Positions 18,430-28,977 of a DNA stretch of 64,000 nucleotides are shown here, one piece after another. Position numbers and translations under genes: made by a program. How positions within the stretch are numbered: the stretch's first letter is position 1; each line of letters opens with the position of its first letter. Under the pieces are notes generated by a model that saw only the letters and a list, made by a program, of their open reading frames with translations, did no database searches and was not told where the DNA came from. This stretch comes from Candidatus Bartonella washoeensis Sb944nv (GTDB lineage: Bacteria > Pseudomonadota > Alphaproteobacteria > Rhizobiales > Rhizobiaceae): the NCBI RefSeq assembly GCF_000278135.1, contig NZ_JH725024.1:332901-396900 (forward strand). Reading direction: 5' to 3'.

Positions 18430-19460
18430 ACCTTTGATAAACCGTCGCAATGCAAAAGCTGTCGCAACATTAGGAGCTGGAAAATAGTATGATGGTGCCA
18501 ACTTATAGCTTCATAAACATAAAGATGGTGGTACTCAATGGATTTACCGATATACCCTTCACAGATGTTGTCGTAAAATGGGCTTGAGGGCACTGAAGCA
18601 TATCTCTTTAAAAAAGCGCGTGAATTGGCAACACAATGGCGTTCTGTTTTGCATGATAAGCATGATCCCATTTAAAGAACATGAGAAACAAAAGCGTGAA
18701 GCAATGCACAATCTCTATGATTTAAAAGATATTGCCATAGATGCTTTTGAAAGCCGTAAAGCCGAATTAAAAGGAGATGGTAAGGCTGGAACATTGGGTT
18801 TTACCTTAATAGCTTCTTATGCTCCTTAAATTAGGCTATTTCCCTGTTTCAGAGATTACGAAAAAAGATATACGCAATACGCTTGCCCCCATCTGACACA
18901 CAAAAGCTAGAACTACTCGTAACACATTGAAACGTTTTAATCTCTGTCTCAAATATTCTGCTGCGATAGGCTTAAATGTTGATCTACAGATAACAGAAAA
19001 AGCATAGGCGTTATTAGGTAAACAATTTCATAAAACACAAAACTTACCAGCTACGAATTGGAGTAATATACGAGCTTTTTATCACACTCTGAGCGAAACA
19101 ATAACACAGCTGACTTTACGATTGCATATCCTAACAGATGTTCACATAAATCCTTTTCATATTCATAAAAACCAAATAGAGAGACAATCGCTGCTGAGAA
19201 GATAAAAGAAAGGCGCGATGGCACAAATAGATTTCCGTGTACCTTTATCATCTAAAACACTGAAAATAATTAAAAAAAACATTTGTTCTCCCAAATTGGT
19301 TTTCTTCTTTATTTTGTCCGTATCTCCATTTTGTCTGTATCTCCTTTCAAGAACGGCATATCACAATATATGACAGAGGAGACTTCAGATATGTTCCATG
19401 GATTTCTCTAATTTACGTAATTGGCTAGCAGAAACAAACGCCCCCCTTATGAAAGGGCAA
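18430..19460 (+). pseudogene. Decayed tyrosine-type phage integrase
   Basis: Read across frames, the stretch matches a P4-like integrase with an N-terminal DUF4102 domain. KHKDGGTQW and RYTLH are followed by LKHISLKKR, FKEHEKQKREAM and DAFESRKAELKGDGKAG. The core-binding domain comes next (about 18840-19010), then the catalytic box I block TGVRTNPLRHIHKNQIE near 19130, and a remnant of the HGFR/LRNWLAET box II block near 19400-19440. Frameshifts and stops occur throughout, so the enzyme is dead. It indicates that an integrative element once entered at this place. No tRNA gene or att repeat is recognisable beside it. Confidence 0.8.
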
Positions 19461-20489
19461 AAACCATTTAGGGAGGGAATGAAGAAAAAAGAGTACAAGC
19501 TTTTTTTAAATAGTATTGTATCCTTATGGCAATCTCATCTGGTTTTTATGGATTTTCAAGCACTGACACAAACAATAACGGCACTGAAGAAAGCAATTAT
19601 CTCCTTCTCATGTTATTTCCTTCTATGGATGACAAAAACATATAAAAGGATGACTGAATATCGTCAAAACTTTTAAGTATGATTTGTATAAGAAGCATCT
19701 CTCATTGCTCCCAAATCCACCTCACAACACTGCCCGTGAATGGTACAACGCAAAACGCTATTGGGCATCGCCATCTTCGCACTTATAGAACGTACAAACC
19801 AGCACCCCTCCATTACATTTACCAGTTCGCGATGTCACCAATAACTCTTGCATAGAGAGATTCATAAGAAGCATTTTTTATCCACACGCCAACCTACTTG
19901 TGATGTACAAGCAAACGGTTTTTATTGATTCAACATAAACAGATTCAAAATGAGAGAATCTTACGATATTCAGAGCTCTCATTCAAAATGCAAAACGATA
20001 ATTTATCCTTATAAATCAATGTTTTGCTTACAAAACGGGGAAATGCCTATCATCAATGTTACAACATTGATAGCACCGCCCCACTCTACCGGTAGTTTAC
20101 TTGTAAAGTTTCTTATAATGCACAATACAAAAGATATCACCCCATAAAAGGGCAAGACATTTTGTATAAGAATATCCCATAAAAAAGATGCGCTCCGCAT
20201 AGGAAGTAAGAAGCTACCTCTCTAACTCGAAAAAAAGCAGGACGTCCTTTCTCTCCAAGAAAAAGCTCTCTCTCAACCAAAAGAAGAAAAAAATCGCTTT
20301 CCTTCATCCAAAATCAATCACTGTTGTAATAGGAGCAGATTTTTTTGTAATGCAAAAATTAAAATTGCATAAAATCAAAACTGCATAAATTGTGACACCT
20401 AAGAGCAAAGCACCTAAAGCTGCTAAACAAATTCACAACTTTAGGTAATTTAAAATCATTTAGGATGCCCGATATTGACTGAAATTGGA
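19461..20489. other. Eroded DNA without recognisable genes
   Basis: Short frames on both strands show no family resemblance and no ribosome binding sites. A 92-codon frame overlapping 19398-19676 begins in the integrase remnant and continues with unrecognised sequence. I treat the stretch as degraded element DNA. Confidence 0.45.
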
Positions 20490-20900
20490 TTACAGGTTTA
20501 GATCTGTTTCTTTTGTGCACGCAGCTATTTGCATAGCCTGTGAAAGATCATTCACTGCACCCAAATGAATTTGAAGCAATTCACTATTACGATGTAATTT
20601 TTCCTGTAAATCTGATAACAAGCTTTCGATCTCATTCTCAATATCTTCATTCATATAGCGTTTTATATCACTCATAGATTTATTAAGATCACGTAAGCCC
20701 CGTGTTTTACATGAATTTATTTCTTCATAATCTGGAACACCATTGCTCTCTAGCATATTGCTTTCATAATCAATCACTTGCACTAATCCTTTAACGGCAG
20801 CTACAAATTTTGTCATCGCCCAATCTCGATCAATAAGATTGTTATCAAGAACTTTTGCTTTTGATGCAAAACTATCATCACCGTATTGCAATACAGACAT
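20490..20900 (-). CDS. Conserved-looking helical protein of unknown function
   Basis: This 136-residue acidic, almost entirely helical protein has no signal peptide and no membrane segment. A GAGGGG ribosome binding site lies 8 bases before the ATG, and the frame is intact in a neighbourhood of dead genes, so it is probably under selection or recently acquired. The long amphipathic helices with a late ELLQIHLGAVNDLSQA segment faintly recall FlgN-type or other secretion-chaperone helices. I cannot support that beyond resemblance. No operon partner is visible. Confidence 0.55.
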   Translation of the reverse strand: MSVLQYGDDSFASKAKVLDNNLIDRDWAMTKFVAAVKGLVQVIDYESNMLESNGVPDYEEINSCKTRGLRDLNKSMSDIKRYMNEDIENEIESLLSDLQEKLHRNSELLQIHLGAVNDLSQAMQIAACTKETDLNL

Positions 20901-23719
20901 TTTTATTTCCCCTCTTCAATAGCACTACCTAATCTTGATCTCAAATGAGAAAGATTAAACAGCCTTTCTTAATGCTGATACACTCGATTGAGTTCATTGT
21001 GCGAATATTGTACCAACAAAAGTACGACGATCGTTAAAAGCTTATACCCACTTAACTTTCAATAGATTGTATGAAAGCATATTTTTTCTTATTTGCTCCA
21101 AAACCGTCACTGGCGTGATACAAATTCTACAAAACTTCTATAAAACGCTACAAATCCTCAAACCAATACGCAGCAACTATCGCGCATTTTCAATCTTCGA
21201 CAAAAAACGATAATGCGTTGACTACCACATATGCTCAACAAAAATTTGTAGCATATAAAGATCTAAATTCTTAAAGATTTCAGCATTTTACCCTCCATAG
21301 TTTTTTGGCTTCACATGCATCTGACGCTGCATGCCATTTGGCATTAAACAGGATCAGATTGCACCTCTTCAGAAAGATTCACTGTTTCTTCGTGCTCTAT
21401 TCCCCACATGTGCAGCATTTTACACACAACACAAGAAGAACACTTTCTGAACATAACCACGCGACAATATTAAAATGATAACTTAAAACAGCTACAGATT
21501 GCTGTTTTTCAATTATCATTCGCTTTTCTTTGCAATTCGCTACTTATAGTATAGGATTTTTAAAACCCTTTCAAGAGATTATGAAAAAACCTGAAACCCA
21601 TAATTTTTCAACCTGTAACCTCTTAAATCCATCTGCACTGATGCTTTATCATTTTGTTGCAATCTAATTATCATCCTTAGCATATATCATCAAATAACGC
21701 ACAATTTGCCATCACCGTTGCCTCTTTATTCCTACTCCGTACCGAAAAAAGAAATCATAGGAACGATAATTTCCTCTGCAAAACAAAATTGTGCCAAGAA
21801 ATATATCTTAACCGCTCACATTCAGTATCGCGTTATATTGCTGCTCTTCTCTTGCAATAATCATAAATTATTTTATTCAATACTCTTCATAAAAAGCAGC
21901 TTTAGTGGATCTTTGTTATTACATAAAATCAATCAAAAGGCTTATATAAAAAGAGTTTTTCGCGACACGGATAACCTGCACACACAAAAAACCTTCACTT
22001 TTTTTATCCCACAGTGCAAAGCAATTTCATTCCTCATAAGGTTAAAAGAAGGATTTTTAACTTGTCGAATGTGTTGTATCAGCATATATTACAAACTGTA
22101 ACATTATGTTATTGATAAAATTGATACCACAAAAAACAGAAAGAGGTTCTTATGGCTGATCTCATAAAAACCGCTATGCTTTATTCAACGTTGATTATCA
22201 GCATCAATGCTTTCGTTGTTTTAGCTCTCGTAGTAGAGATGCACTAAACATACTCTTTTGGTTTTCGGTAATCGGCATATTCTAGCTTAGAAAAGCTAAA
22301 CCTGCACACCACCCCAGCTGTTCTTACCAATTGTTGTTGTGTTAATCTTTGCTTTTTGTGTACATTTCTAATAAGAAGACTCCATGTTTCATCCAGCCTT
22401 GAATCATAATTCTCTCTTGTAAGATGGTGATATTATCTTATACTTTCATTGCACAAAATAAACGTATCTGGAATTTTTTCGCGTATTGATGCTGATGGCA
22501 ATAAACTCATTTGCCTCATTTCAAAAAAAAGCGGAGACCTCTTTCCTCTGTGGCACACATATTCAACTGATCATTCAGCAATGAGAAGCATTAAAATCGA
22601 TATCCACGATCTTTAGGGGTCAATTTTGTTTCAAAAAACTTTTTTCATTTTTTCTTCTTATTGTGCTCTACGTTTTTCTTCTTCGCCTTTACCACAAACA
22701 ACCTTCGTTAACGCAACCAATAGAACCATACATGAATAAAATAAGCCTTTACATTTTGCGCCTCTTTTTACAGCTTCACCGTGAGAAGAGAAAAACAACA
22801 AACTTCGTTTGTTTTTAACGAGGTATATGAATATTGTGCACCTTGTACTTATATTTTAAACACAAATCTATTTTTACTCGTAAACGCTGTTCAATCCTTG
22901 CGTCTAACAGAGAGAAAACCTCCACAAAGAAGGGAAGATTTCCCATTTACTAAAATAGAACTATTTGATTTTTTAAATAAAACTCACCCTCTCTTGAAAG
23001 AGAGTAAAAAATAATATTGTTACAATTACTTTTGTTTATAATTTCACGACTGTCCTGCTATTCTTGAGATTTAAGAAGAGTGAGCACAATTTTTAACCTC
23101 CCAAAAGAAGTTGCCTACCCGCTTTTACTGCATTCTCACAATTTTGAGATGTATGCATAGATGGCCCACCCAAGTAACACTTCTTTTCCCATTCAAGGCG
23201 TAATTTCTCATCTTTCTTAAAATCTTCTACGCTATAGTTTTTTCACAACCAGCAACGAGAAGCCTCGAGCAAAGAAGCAACGTTGTTATAATGACTGTGT
23301 TCATGAATAAATTCCCCTTCTGTCTTTCAGATTTACAAAATCTGGGACGCAATTTTAACGTCCCATAAAAAGTTTCATATATACTTTTCGGAGGCTTTTA
23401 CAATTTTGAGATGACTTCATAGCCCCTCTTGTCTCTCCGCACTTCACAACCCATTACAAAGCAGAAGTGTTATTATATAACTTTGTTGAAGAATAAGTTT
23501 TTTAAAGCATTAATCTCAGTAAACTGATTGCTTACTTATAGCATCCCCCACTAAACATTAATTACATTAATAAAATGACTGTGTAGCTGAGAAAAAGAGT
23601 AAGCACTACTGTTTAATTGTAATATTTTCTCTCTTTAGCATAAAATAAACGAGAAATAATATCTGATTCACAACCATTATGAGCACAATTACTGAAGAAA
23701 CCGTGCCTGCCTATCCAAG
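20901..23719. other. Long eroded stretch with almost no coding content
   Basis: About 2.8 kb carry no recognisable gene except a possible 31-codon frame at 22152. Longer frames here (for example 21706-22101) are random in composition and lack ribosome binding sites. Composition is AT-rich and stop codons are frequent on both strands. Confidence 0.5.
22152..22247 (+). CDS. Possible 31-residue single-pass membrane peptide
   Basis: An AAGAGG ribosome binding site (22141-22146) lies 5 bases before the ATG. The peptide has one hydrophobic segment (about residues 9-28) flanked by MADLIK and EMH. It is short enough to be chance, and I know of no family match. It is listed because a good ribosome binding site and a clean membrane helix occur together in an otherwise empty region. 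Confidence 0.3.
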   Translation: MADLIKTAMLYSTLIISINAFVVLALVVEMH

Positions 23720-24196
23720 TGCTCTAAAGAAAATAAGCAGTATGACTTTTAAAATGATCACATCAGCAAATGAAGACCCATAGATGAGGGATAGAGAAAA
23801 AGAATTGTTTAAAAGATCCGATTATATGGCATTGAAACCTGTAAAATACGGCATTTTGCCTCACCCAATGGGTTAAGTAGCCATATGGTACTTTTGAAGC
23901 GGTGTTGCTTATATTAAAAACAATCGATCAAAATATTACTTGTCAGCAAACGCGTAAGATTCAAGAGATTGATTATGCGCAATATTGTGTTAATGGGATT
24001 GATTTTGTGCACTTCAGGCTTACAAAAGGGGGAATGGTTTTTATAAAAGATCAGGCTCTCTTTCCCTCACCCCAAAGCTTACAAACACTTACAATTTACA
24101 GCACAAAAAGCACAACAAGGATTGTGATCTGGCAAATTTGCACAATCAGAAAAATGAAGAAAAGAGCATGGCAGCTATAATCCCATTGATCGTTAA
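23720..24196 (+). pseudogene. Decayed thermonuclease-like gene (third copy)
   Basis: Read across frames, this matches the intact thermonuclease-like genes at 32525 and 45124. MTFKMIT, RKRIV, KIRLYGIETC, QFTAQKAQQGL and finally HGSYNPIDR before the TAA at 24194-24196 all occur in order. Several frameshifts and stops interrupt it. It is inverted relative to the two intact copies, and similarity continues past its end into 24200-24360. Confidence 0.8.
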
Positions 24197-24360
24197 AGAT
24201 TTTCAAAAAATCAAGAAACGAGTGAGAGATCGACAAAGCCAATAATTTTCCAGCTTTTTGACTGTATTGTGCATAAATTCTTTGAGTGATGCTAAGCTTA
24301 TAACATCAATATCGGGTGGTGCTAAATGCAATAAGAGTACATCATAGAACCAAAAGAGAC
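24197..24360 (+). repeat. Inverted copy of the DNA downstream of the thermonuclease gene
   Basis: Around 24312 the sequence ATATCGGGTGGTGCTA followed by GCAATAAGAGTA closely matches the reverse complement of about 32353-32385. Both copies sit just past the 3' end of a thermonuclease-like gene. The duplicated unit therefore extends beyond the gene itself. Confidence 0.65.
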
Positions 24361-25418
24361 ACATTCCGTTCAATCACATGATAGAAGCCAAATTATGAGT
24401 AGTATTCTAAGAGATAGTAGTACAACCTCTCTTTCACCTATCACGTAACCCCGTAACCAAAAGAGGAAATCTATACAAGCTCGTGCTCTTATAACATCTT
24501 GGGATGCTTTTAATCAGTCCGCACATGTCCAAAAGGAAAATGAAGAGTATAGAGACCAATTTTCGATATTTTTTAGATGCATATTGAAAGGGACATACTG
24601 CGCTTTGTCTAGATTTTTTTCGTCGTTTTTGTTGCTTCTACGAGAAACCAAATCATCCATTGGCTAATCTCATATTCTTCAATTCAATTCGCATATCTTC
24701 ACACTTTAGCATATCTATCATTATTACAGCAGAACTAAAAAATGTAAGTCTTATAAAACAACTAAAAGTTTATTTTTTCGAAAGAAAATAGGCTGTATCG
24801 GAATTTTATCCTGTGCTGAACAAATTGATTTTGAAATTGGTTGCCGTCCAGAATGCACGTGTCGCTGCTTTCTCACCTCTTTGAAAGCAGCCTTGTTATG
24901 AGGCATATTTGAAAAAAATTTAAACTTTATCAAGTACGTAACAATGATAGCCTAAAAAATGTCATAAAATAATAAACATAACAGCCTACACCATTAATTG
25001 GCATATTTTAGTGATAGATACATAGATTAAAAAGAAAACAACACCATGAAAACGCAAAAAATTGTGCGAATAAAAATCTGACGGATCAAATCGGATGAAC
25101 CAACTCAACTGTTTACGCAACATAATCGCCTTCTTTTTTATTTTTCACAAAGAAATAGGCTGGTATAATAACATTAACTTTCATAAACATCATCCAACAT
25201 TCATCCTATAACCAGAATATGATTGATATGCTCATTTTATGATGACAAACGAAAACCCAATTTACAGAATCGAAATGTTGGAAAAGTAACAAAGGACAAA
25301 GTCAATTTATTGCAATGGACAATAGATGGCATACTTAGCATAACCTTTACATTTATTACATCTGCTCGTTGAAAAAGATAAACTAAACCGATAAAAGCTT
25401 CTCATCGTATATTATTAT
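24361..25418. other. Gene-free eroded stretch
   Basis: I see no supported gene, RNA or repeat here. Frames are short and random in composition. Confidence 0.45.
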
Positions 25419-25649
25419 TTACATTTTCCCGTATTTCTGCGAAAGTAGCTCACGGACCTCGTCTGCTATTTTTGTTCCACGACTTGCGCAACTCATCTTA
25501 ATCAAGCGATGTAAACTTTCCGGCACATCAATCGTGAGACGCTTCATACATTTATCCATACTGCCTTTGCGACTTTCTACCCATGCATCAACCGTTACGG
25601 CAGTTGATTTATTGGTTGGCTTTGTACCAATTTTAATCTTTTTACTCAT
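25419..25649 (-). CDS. Ribbon-helix-helix partition partner (ParG/CopG-like)
   Basis: This 76-residue basic protein has a flexible N-terminal tail and a C-terminal ribbon-helix-helix region (about residues 34-72: MKRLTIDVPESLHRLIKM, then the helix containing KIADEVRELLSQKY). It overlaps the end of the parA-like gene by 4 bases (ATGA), as in parF-parG pairs, where the small protein binds the centromere-like site and represses its own operon. The best reading is a ParA partner; a stand-alone antitoxin or CopG-type regulator is possible. The first half, rich in Lys and Thr, fits the mobile tail of ParG. Confidence 0.75.
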   Translation of the reverse strand: MSKKIKIGTKPTNKSTAVTVDAWVESRKGSMDKCMKRLTIDVPESLHRLIKMSCASRGTKIADEVRELLSQKYGKM

Positions 25650-26275
25650 TGTGCTAACTCCTTGAGCTCCACTGCAACAGCTTCAATCTCGGCTGCCGCT
25701 GATCCTTGCTCATTGATTTCATAGACTGCTTTTCCCTGCGCTGTCGCTTCCGCAAAAATCACACGCTGCGCAACACTAGCCGAAAGAACATGCACCGGAT
25801 ACACGGCAAGAGCTTCGCCCACATCACGCCCTATCGCTGTATTGACTATTTTACGGTTAATGACAAAAGCAGATTTCAGATTTTCCTTATAGACGCGCGC
25901 TTCGTCAATAAGTTTTACGATTCCATCAGCCGCCCAAATATCATACGGACTAGGCTGCACTGGAATAAGCACAAAATCCGAAGCCATAAGAGCACTACGT
26001 GCAAGATCAGTCACGCGTGGAGGACCATCAATAATGATATGATCATAATTATGACCAATTTGTGTAATTTCTTTGTGAATCGTTGCGCGCGGCAAACCGA
26101 CAACCGGGAATAAGGGATCACCTTCACGAGCTGCTGCCCAATCTAATGCACTCCCTTGTGGATCACCATCAATAAGCAACACACGTGCTCCAGTACGTGC
26201 AAAGCTAGCAGCAAGGTTGACACTCAACGTAGTTTTTCCCACCCCCCCTTTTTGATTCAACAGTCCAATGATCAT
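25646..26275 (-). CDS. parA: ParA/ParF-type partition ATPase
   Basis: This 209-residue P-loop ATPase has a deviant Walker A motif KGGVGKTT (residues 9-16), the Walker A' block LLIDGDPQGSALDW and the Walker B strand HIIIDGPP. There is no N-terminal DNA-binding domain, so it belongs to the small ParF/type Ib class usually found on plasmids. An AAAGG ribosome binding site precedes the ATG, and the gene is translationally coupled to the RHH gene downstream. Intact plasmid partition genes inside a chromosome suggest an integrated plasmid or an element with a replicating stage. It would act in the cytoplasm by segregating DNA. Confidence 0.88.
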   Translation of the reverse strand: MIIGLLNQKGGVGKTTLSVNLAASFARTGARVLLIDGDPQGSALDWAAAREGDPLFPVVGLPRATIHKEITQIGHNYDHIIIDGPPRVTDLARSALMASDFVLIPVQPSPYDIWAADGIVKLIDEARVYKENLKSAFVINRKIVNTAIGRDVGEALAVYPVHVLSASVAQRVIFAEATAQGKAVYEINEQGSAAAEIEAVAVELKELAQ

Positions 26276-27399
26276 GAATCACGCCTTTCAGCTTTATCGT
26301 TTTTACGATTATACAGAAAATAACAAAGCATACAAGCAGCATCTCACAGGCTCAAAGTAATAACCTCTCCCATTTCACAAAAAAAAGTGATAATATTTAC
26401 CAACACCACTGAACGCTTGAAGTACACTCCACCTTCTGGATAGTCGATACAATCAAACATAAGGAAAAAAGTTTTTACATCTCATTGAGAGACTACTTTT
26501 ATTTATAAAGACAGTTCGTTGTTTACATATTGGATGAGAATACTAAATACAGGAAGTTTCTTCTCACTTCACCCTTTTGATTCAGAAACATAAAAAACCA
26601 TTTGAGAAAGAGCTCAACATACTTTTTTATGAACCGTCTTAACGGAAAAAAAGTGTAACATGAGAAGCTGGAAAAGAAAATGAAAACGCTAGTTTATACC
26701 TTTATAAATGTAAAGAGGATGATACCCAATGACCATGTGTTATACTCTTCATGAGTAATCCCAAAGAAGATGCGATTGGAAGCAAGCTTCTTATATCTCT
26801 CTTTAAAAACAAATACATCAATGCATAAGCATGATGATGTGTTATTTTTTATGAAAGCCATTTCTTCCATTTTGAATACGAAAAGTAAAAAAGAAGGCAC
26901 TGCACAATTTCCATGAGACAGAGAGCTCTCGCTCTTTCCAAGATCTGTGAATTTAAGACCATGTTTCCACATCCCTCAAACAGCGCCTTTGACCAAAAAA
27001 CTCGCTGATACACCACAACCAAAAAATTTAGAAAAAACTTTTAGAAACAGGCAACCTCTTTTGTTTCAACTGCAGCATCATACCCCCCTCCTCTATAAAA
27101 ACCATCCTCGTATAAACATGCTCATGCAACATATGAAACGTTTCCACCAGAAGCAGAAAAAAGAATATCATAAGAGAGAATAATAAAAACAATAAACAAG
27201 TCTTATAGGATAAGATGTCTTGCATAGCACATGTCATGTTTTCTCACCCAAACCTATTCTGCTCGACAGAGAGAGCATTTCTGTTAAGATGTTTTCTCTA
27301 AAAACCTCACCTTAAAAACTCACCTTCATAATTGAGTATCTTTTTGGATAGCAAATAAGAGCACATTATAAAGATAAACCTTATCGGGAATGAACAAGG
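26276..27399. other. Intergenic region without recognisable genes
   Basis: About 1.1 kb upstream of the DUF442 gene carry no frame that I believe. Candidates at 26694-27237 on both strands have low-complexity composition and no ribosome binding site. The par operon promoter and a centromere-like site would be expected just right of 26275, but I see no clear iterated repeat. Confidence 0.4.
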
Positions 27400-27729
27400 A
27401 TGAACTTGCAACAAATTGAACCTGATATTTTTATCAGCGCCCAAATTAGCGTGGAAAATATCAAAATATTGGCAACAGCTGGCTTCAAAACGATTATTTG
27501 TAACCGCCCCGATCAAGAAGGCCCATATCAACCTGATTTTTCCCTCATTAAAGCAGCAGCACAAAAATATGGAATAAAAGCCTACTACATTCCGATTGTA
27601 CCCCCTACAATAAAAAAATCAGATATTGAAACCATGCAAACCATTTTAAAAACGGCACAAAAACCTCTTCTCGCCTATTGTCATCAAGGAACGCGCTCGC
27701 TGCATCTTTATCGTTTAGCGCGTCTTTAA
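27400..27729 (+). CDS. DUF442/BLH-type phosphatase (TIGR01244 family)
   Basis: This 109-residue protein matches the beta-lactamase-hydrolase-like/DUF442 family, which has a dual-specificity-phosphatase fold. It opens with PDIFISAQI, continues with ICNRPDQE, and has a Cys-based P-loop, CHQGTRS, near residue 93. Most family members read CRSGTRS there; the catalytic Cys and the Arg are kept. In rhizobia the family links to sulfide and sulfur metabolism (Blh). Here it stands alone without the metallo-beta-lactamase domain. It is chromosomal in character and intact. Confidence 0.82.
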   Translation: MNLQQIEPDIFISAQISVENIKILATAGFKTIICNRPDQEGPYQPDFSLIKAAAQKYGIKAYYIPIVPPTIKKSDIETMQTILKTAQKPLLAYCHQGTRSLHLYRLARL

Positions 27730-27830
27730 TCAGTGTCTTAACCAACCAGAAAGGAACAAGCAGTAAACTTCTGAACTATAATAAAAGCCGTAAGATTTCA
27801 GAAGATTATGAAAAAGCAAGAGGTAAGACA

Positions 27831-27992
27831 ATGATTAAATCAGATCTCCAGACATTTGTTTCTTCCTCGCAACAACGAAAAAATCATATATTGCAGGATG
27901 TTTTGGAATATATTTTTATAATTATGGTCAGTTTAAGCGCTATTTTTGCTGCTCTCATATCCTTTTCAGATCAACTTAAGGCATATTTTTAA
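27831..27992 (+). CDS. Small single-pass membrane protein
   Basis: This is a 53-residue protein beginning at the ATG at 27831, with AGAGG just upstream. It has a charged N-terminal half and one hydrophobic segment (about residues 26-46: FIIMVSLSAIFAALISF). A longer frame from 27678 overlaps the preceding gene and is unlikely. It converges on ribF with a 17-base overlap of the two 3' ends. The function is unknown. Confidence 0.5.
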   Translation: MIKSDLQTFVSSSQQRKNHILQDVLEYIFIIMVSLSAIFAALISFSDQLKAYF

Positions 27993-28977
27993 AAGTAAGC
28001 ATCCTATCCAACCCCGACAATGGTTGTGCTGCCATCAAAATTTCTCTTGCTGCTTTTTCATCATGTTGCATTTGTGCAATAAGAGGCTCAAGTCCATCAA
28101 ATTTTTCTTGCCCTCGCAAAAACTGTAAAAAAGAAACAGTGCAACTTTCTCCATAAAGGTCACCGTTAAAATCAAACAAATAGGTTTCCAGTAGCGGCGC
28201 CCCATCTTTGACAACCGTTGGACGACAACCAAAACTTGCAACCCCATCATACAAAACACCGTTAGCACGACGCAACCGTACCGCATAAACACCATGCGCC
28301 AAACTGGTTTGAGGAGACAAAATCTGATTAGCAGTAGGAAACCCCAAAAGGCGACCAAGTTTCTCACCTTGGATAATATTTGAGCGTACCCGATAATGAT
28401 ACCCCAACAAATGAGCTGCTTTTTCTACCTGACCTTGTGAAAGAAGTTTACGAATAGAACTAGACGAAATGATCAACTGTTGTGAACCTTGCATGCTAGA
28501 TATGCAAGGAATTTGCACAACCTCAAATCCACTTTTTTTCCCCCTTTCACAAAGAAGGTATGAACTTCCACTTTTGTGATGACCAAATTGAAAATTTTCA
28601 CCCGTTACCACAACCGAAACATCAAAGGCTTTTTTTAAAATTACAGTGATAAATTCATCTGCTGAAAGAGCTGCAAAATGCGCATTAAAAGGCTGTTCAA
28701 TCACACCATTAAATCCGAGGATTTTAAAAATTTCAGCTTTTTCTAATGCCTCTGTCAAACGATCAACAGGAGTTGAAGGGGAAAAAAAACTTCTTGGATG
28801 CGGTTCAAAAGTTAAAACAACAGCAGGCTTATTTCTTATGCGTGCTAAATCAAGCGCTTTTTGAAGCACCACCTGATGGCCACAATGAACACCGTCAAAA
28901 TTTCCAAGTGCCAATACCGCACCCCGCCAAGCCAAAGGAAGCATATGAGCCCCCTGAAGACGCAAAAAATCAGACAT
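27976..28977 (-). CDS. ribF: Bifunctional riboflavin kinase/FAD synthetase
   Basis: This 333-residue cytosolic enzyme phosphorylates riboflavin to FMN and adenylylates FMN to FAD. The N-terminal adenylyltransferase half shows LGNFDGVHCGHQ (nucleotidyl-transferase HxGH-type motif). The C-terminal flavokinase half shows GRLLGFPTAN (about residues 225-234) and the catalytic region ending in ETYLFDFNGDLYG. The ATG at 28977 is chosen because it forms a TGATG overlap with the stop of the upstream HAD gene, which implies translational coupling. The length is normal for the family. Confidence 0.93.
   Translation of the reverse strand: MSDFLRLQGAHMLPLAWRGAVLALGNFDGVHCGHQVVLQKALDLARIRNKPAVVLTFEPHPRSFFSPSTPVDRLTEALEKAEIFKILGFNGVIEQPFNAHFAALSADEFITVILKKAFDVSVVVTGENFQFGHHKSGSSYLLCERGKKSGFEVVQIPCISSMQGSQQLIISSSSIRKLLSQGQVEKAAHLLGYHYRVRSNIIQGEKLGRLLGFPTANQILSPQTSLAHGVYAVRLRRANGVLYDGVASFGCRPTVVKDGAPLLETYLFDFNGDLYGESCTVSFLQFLRGQEKFDGLEPLIAQMQHDEKAAREILMAAQPLSGLDRMLTFKNMP

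Noticed and set aside
20490..20900. Calling the helical protein FlgN
   Set aside because: Only general helix patterns agree, no flagellar gene is nearby, and a profile search would be needed.
21706..22101. A 131-codon frame
   Set aside because: It has no ribosome binding site, no family resemblance, and a composition like the surrounding AT-rich non-coding DNA.
26694..27237. Overlapping frames of 69-92 codons on both strands upstream of the DUF442 gene
   Set aside because: They overlap each other, have low-complexity residues and lack ribosome binding sites.
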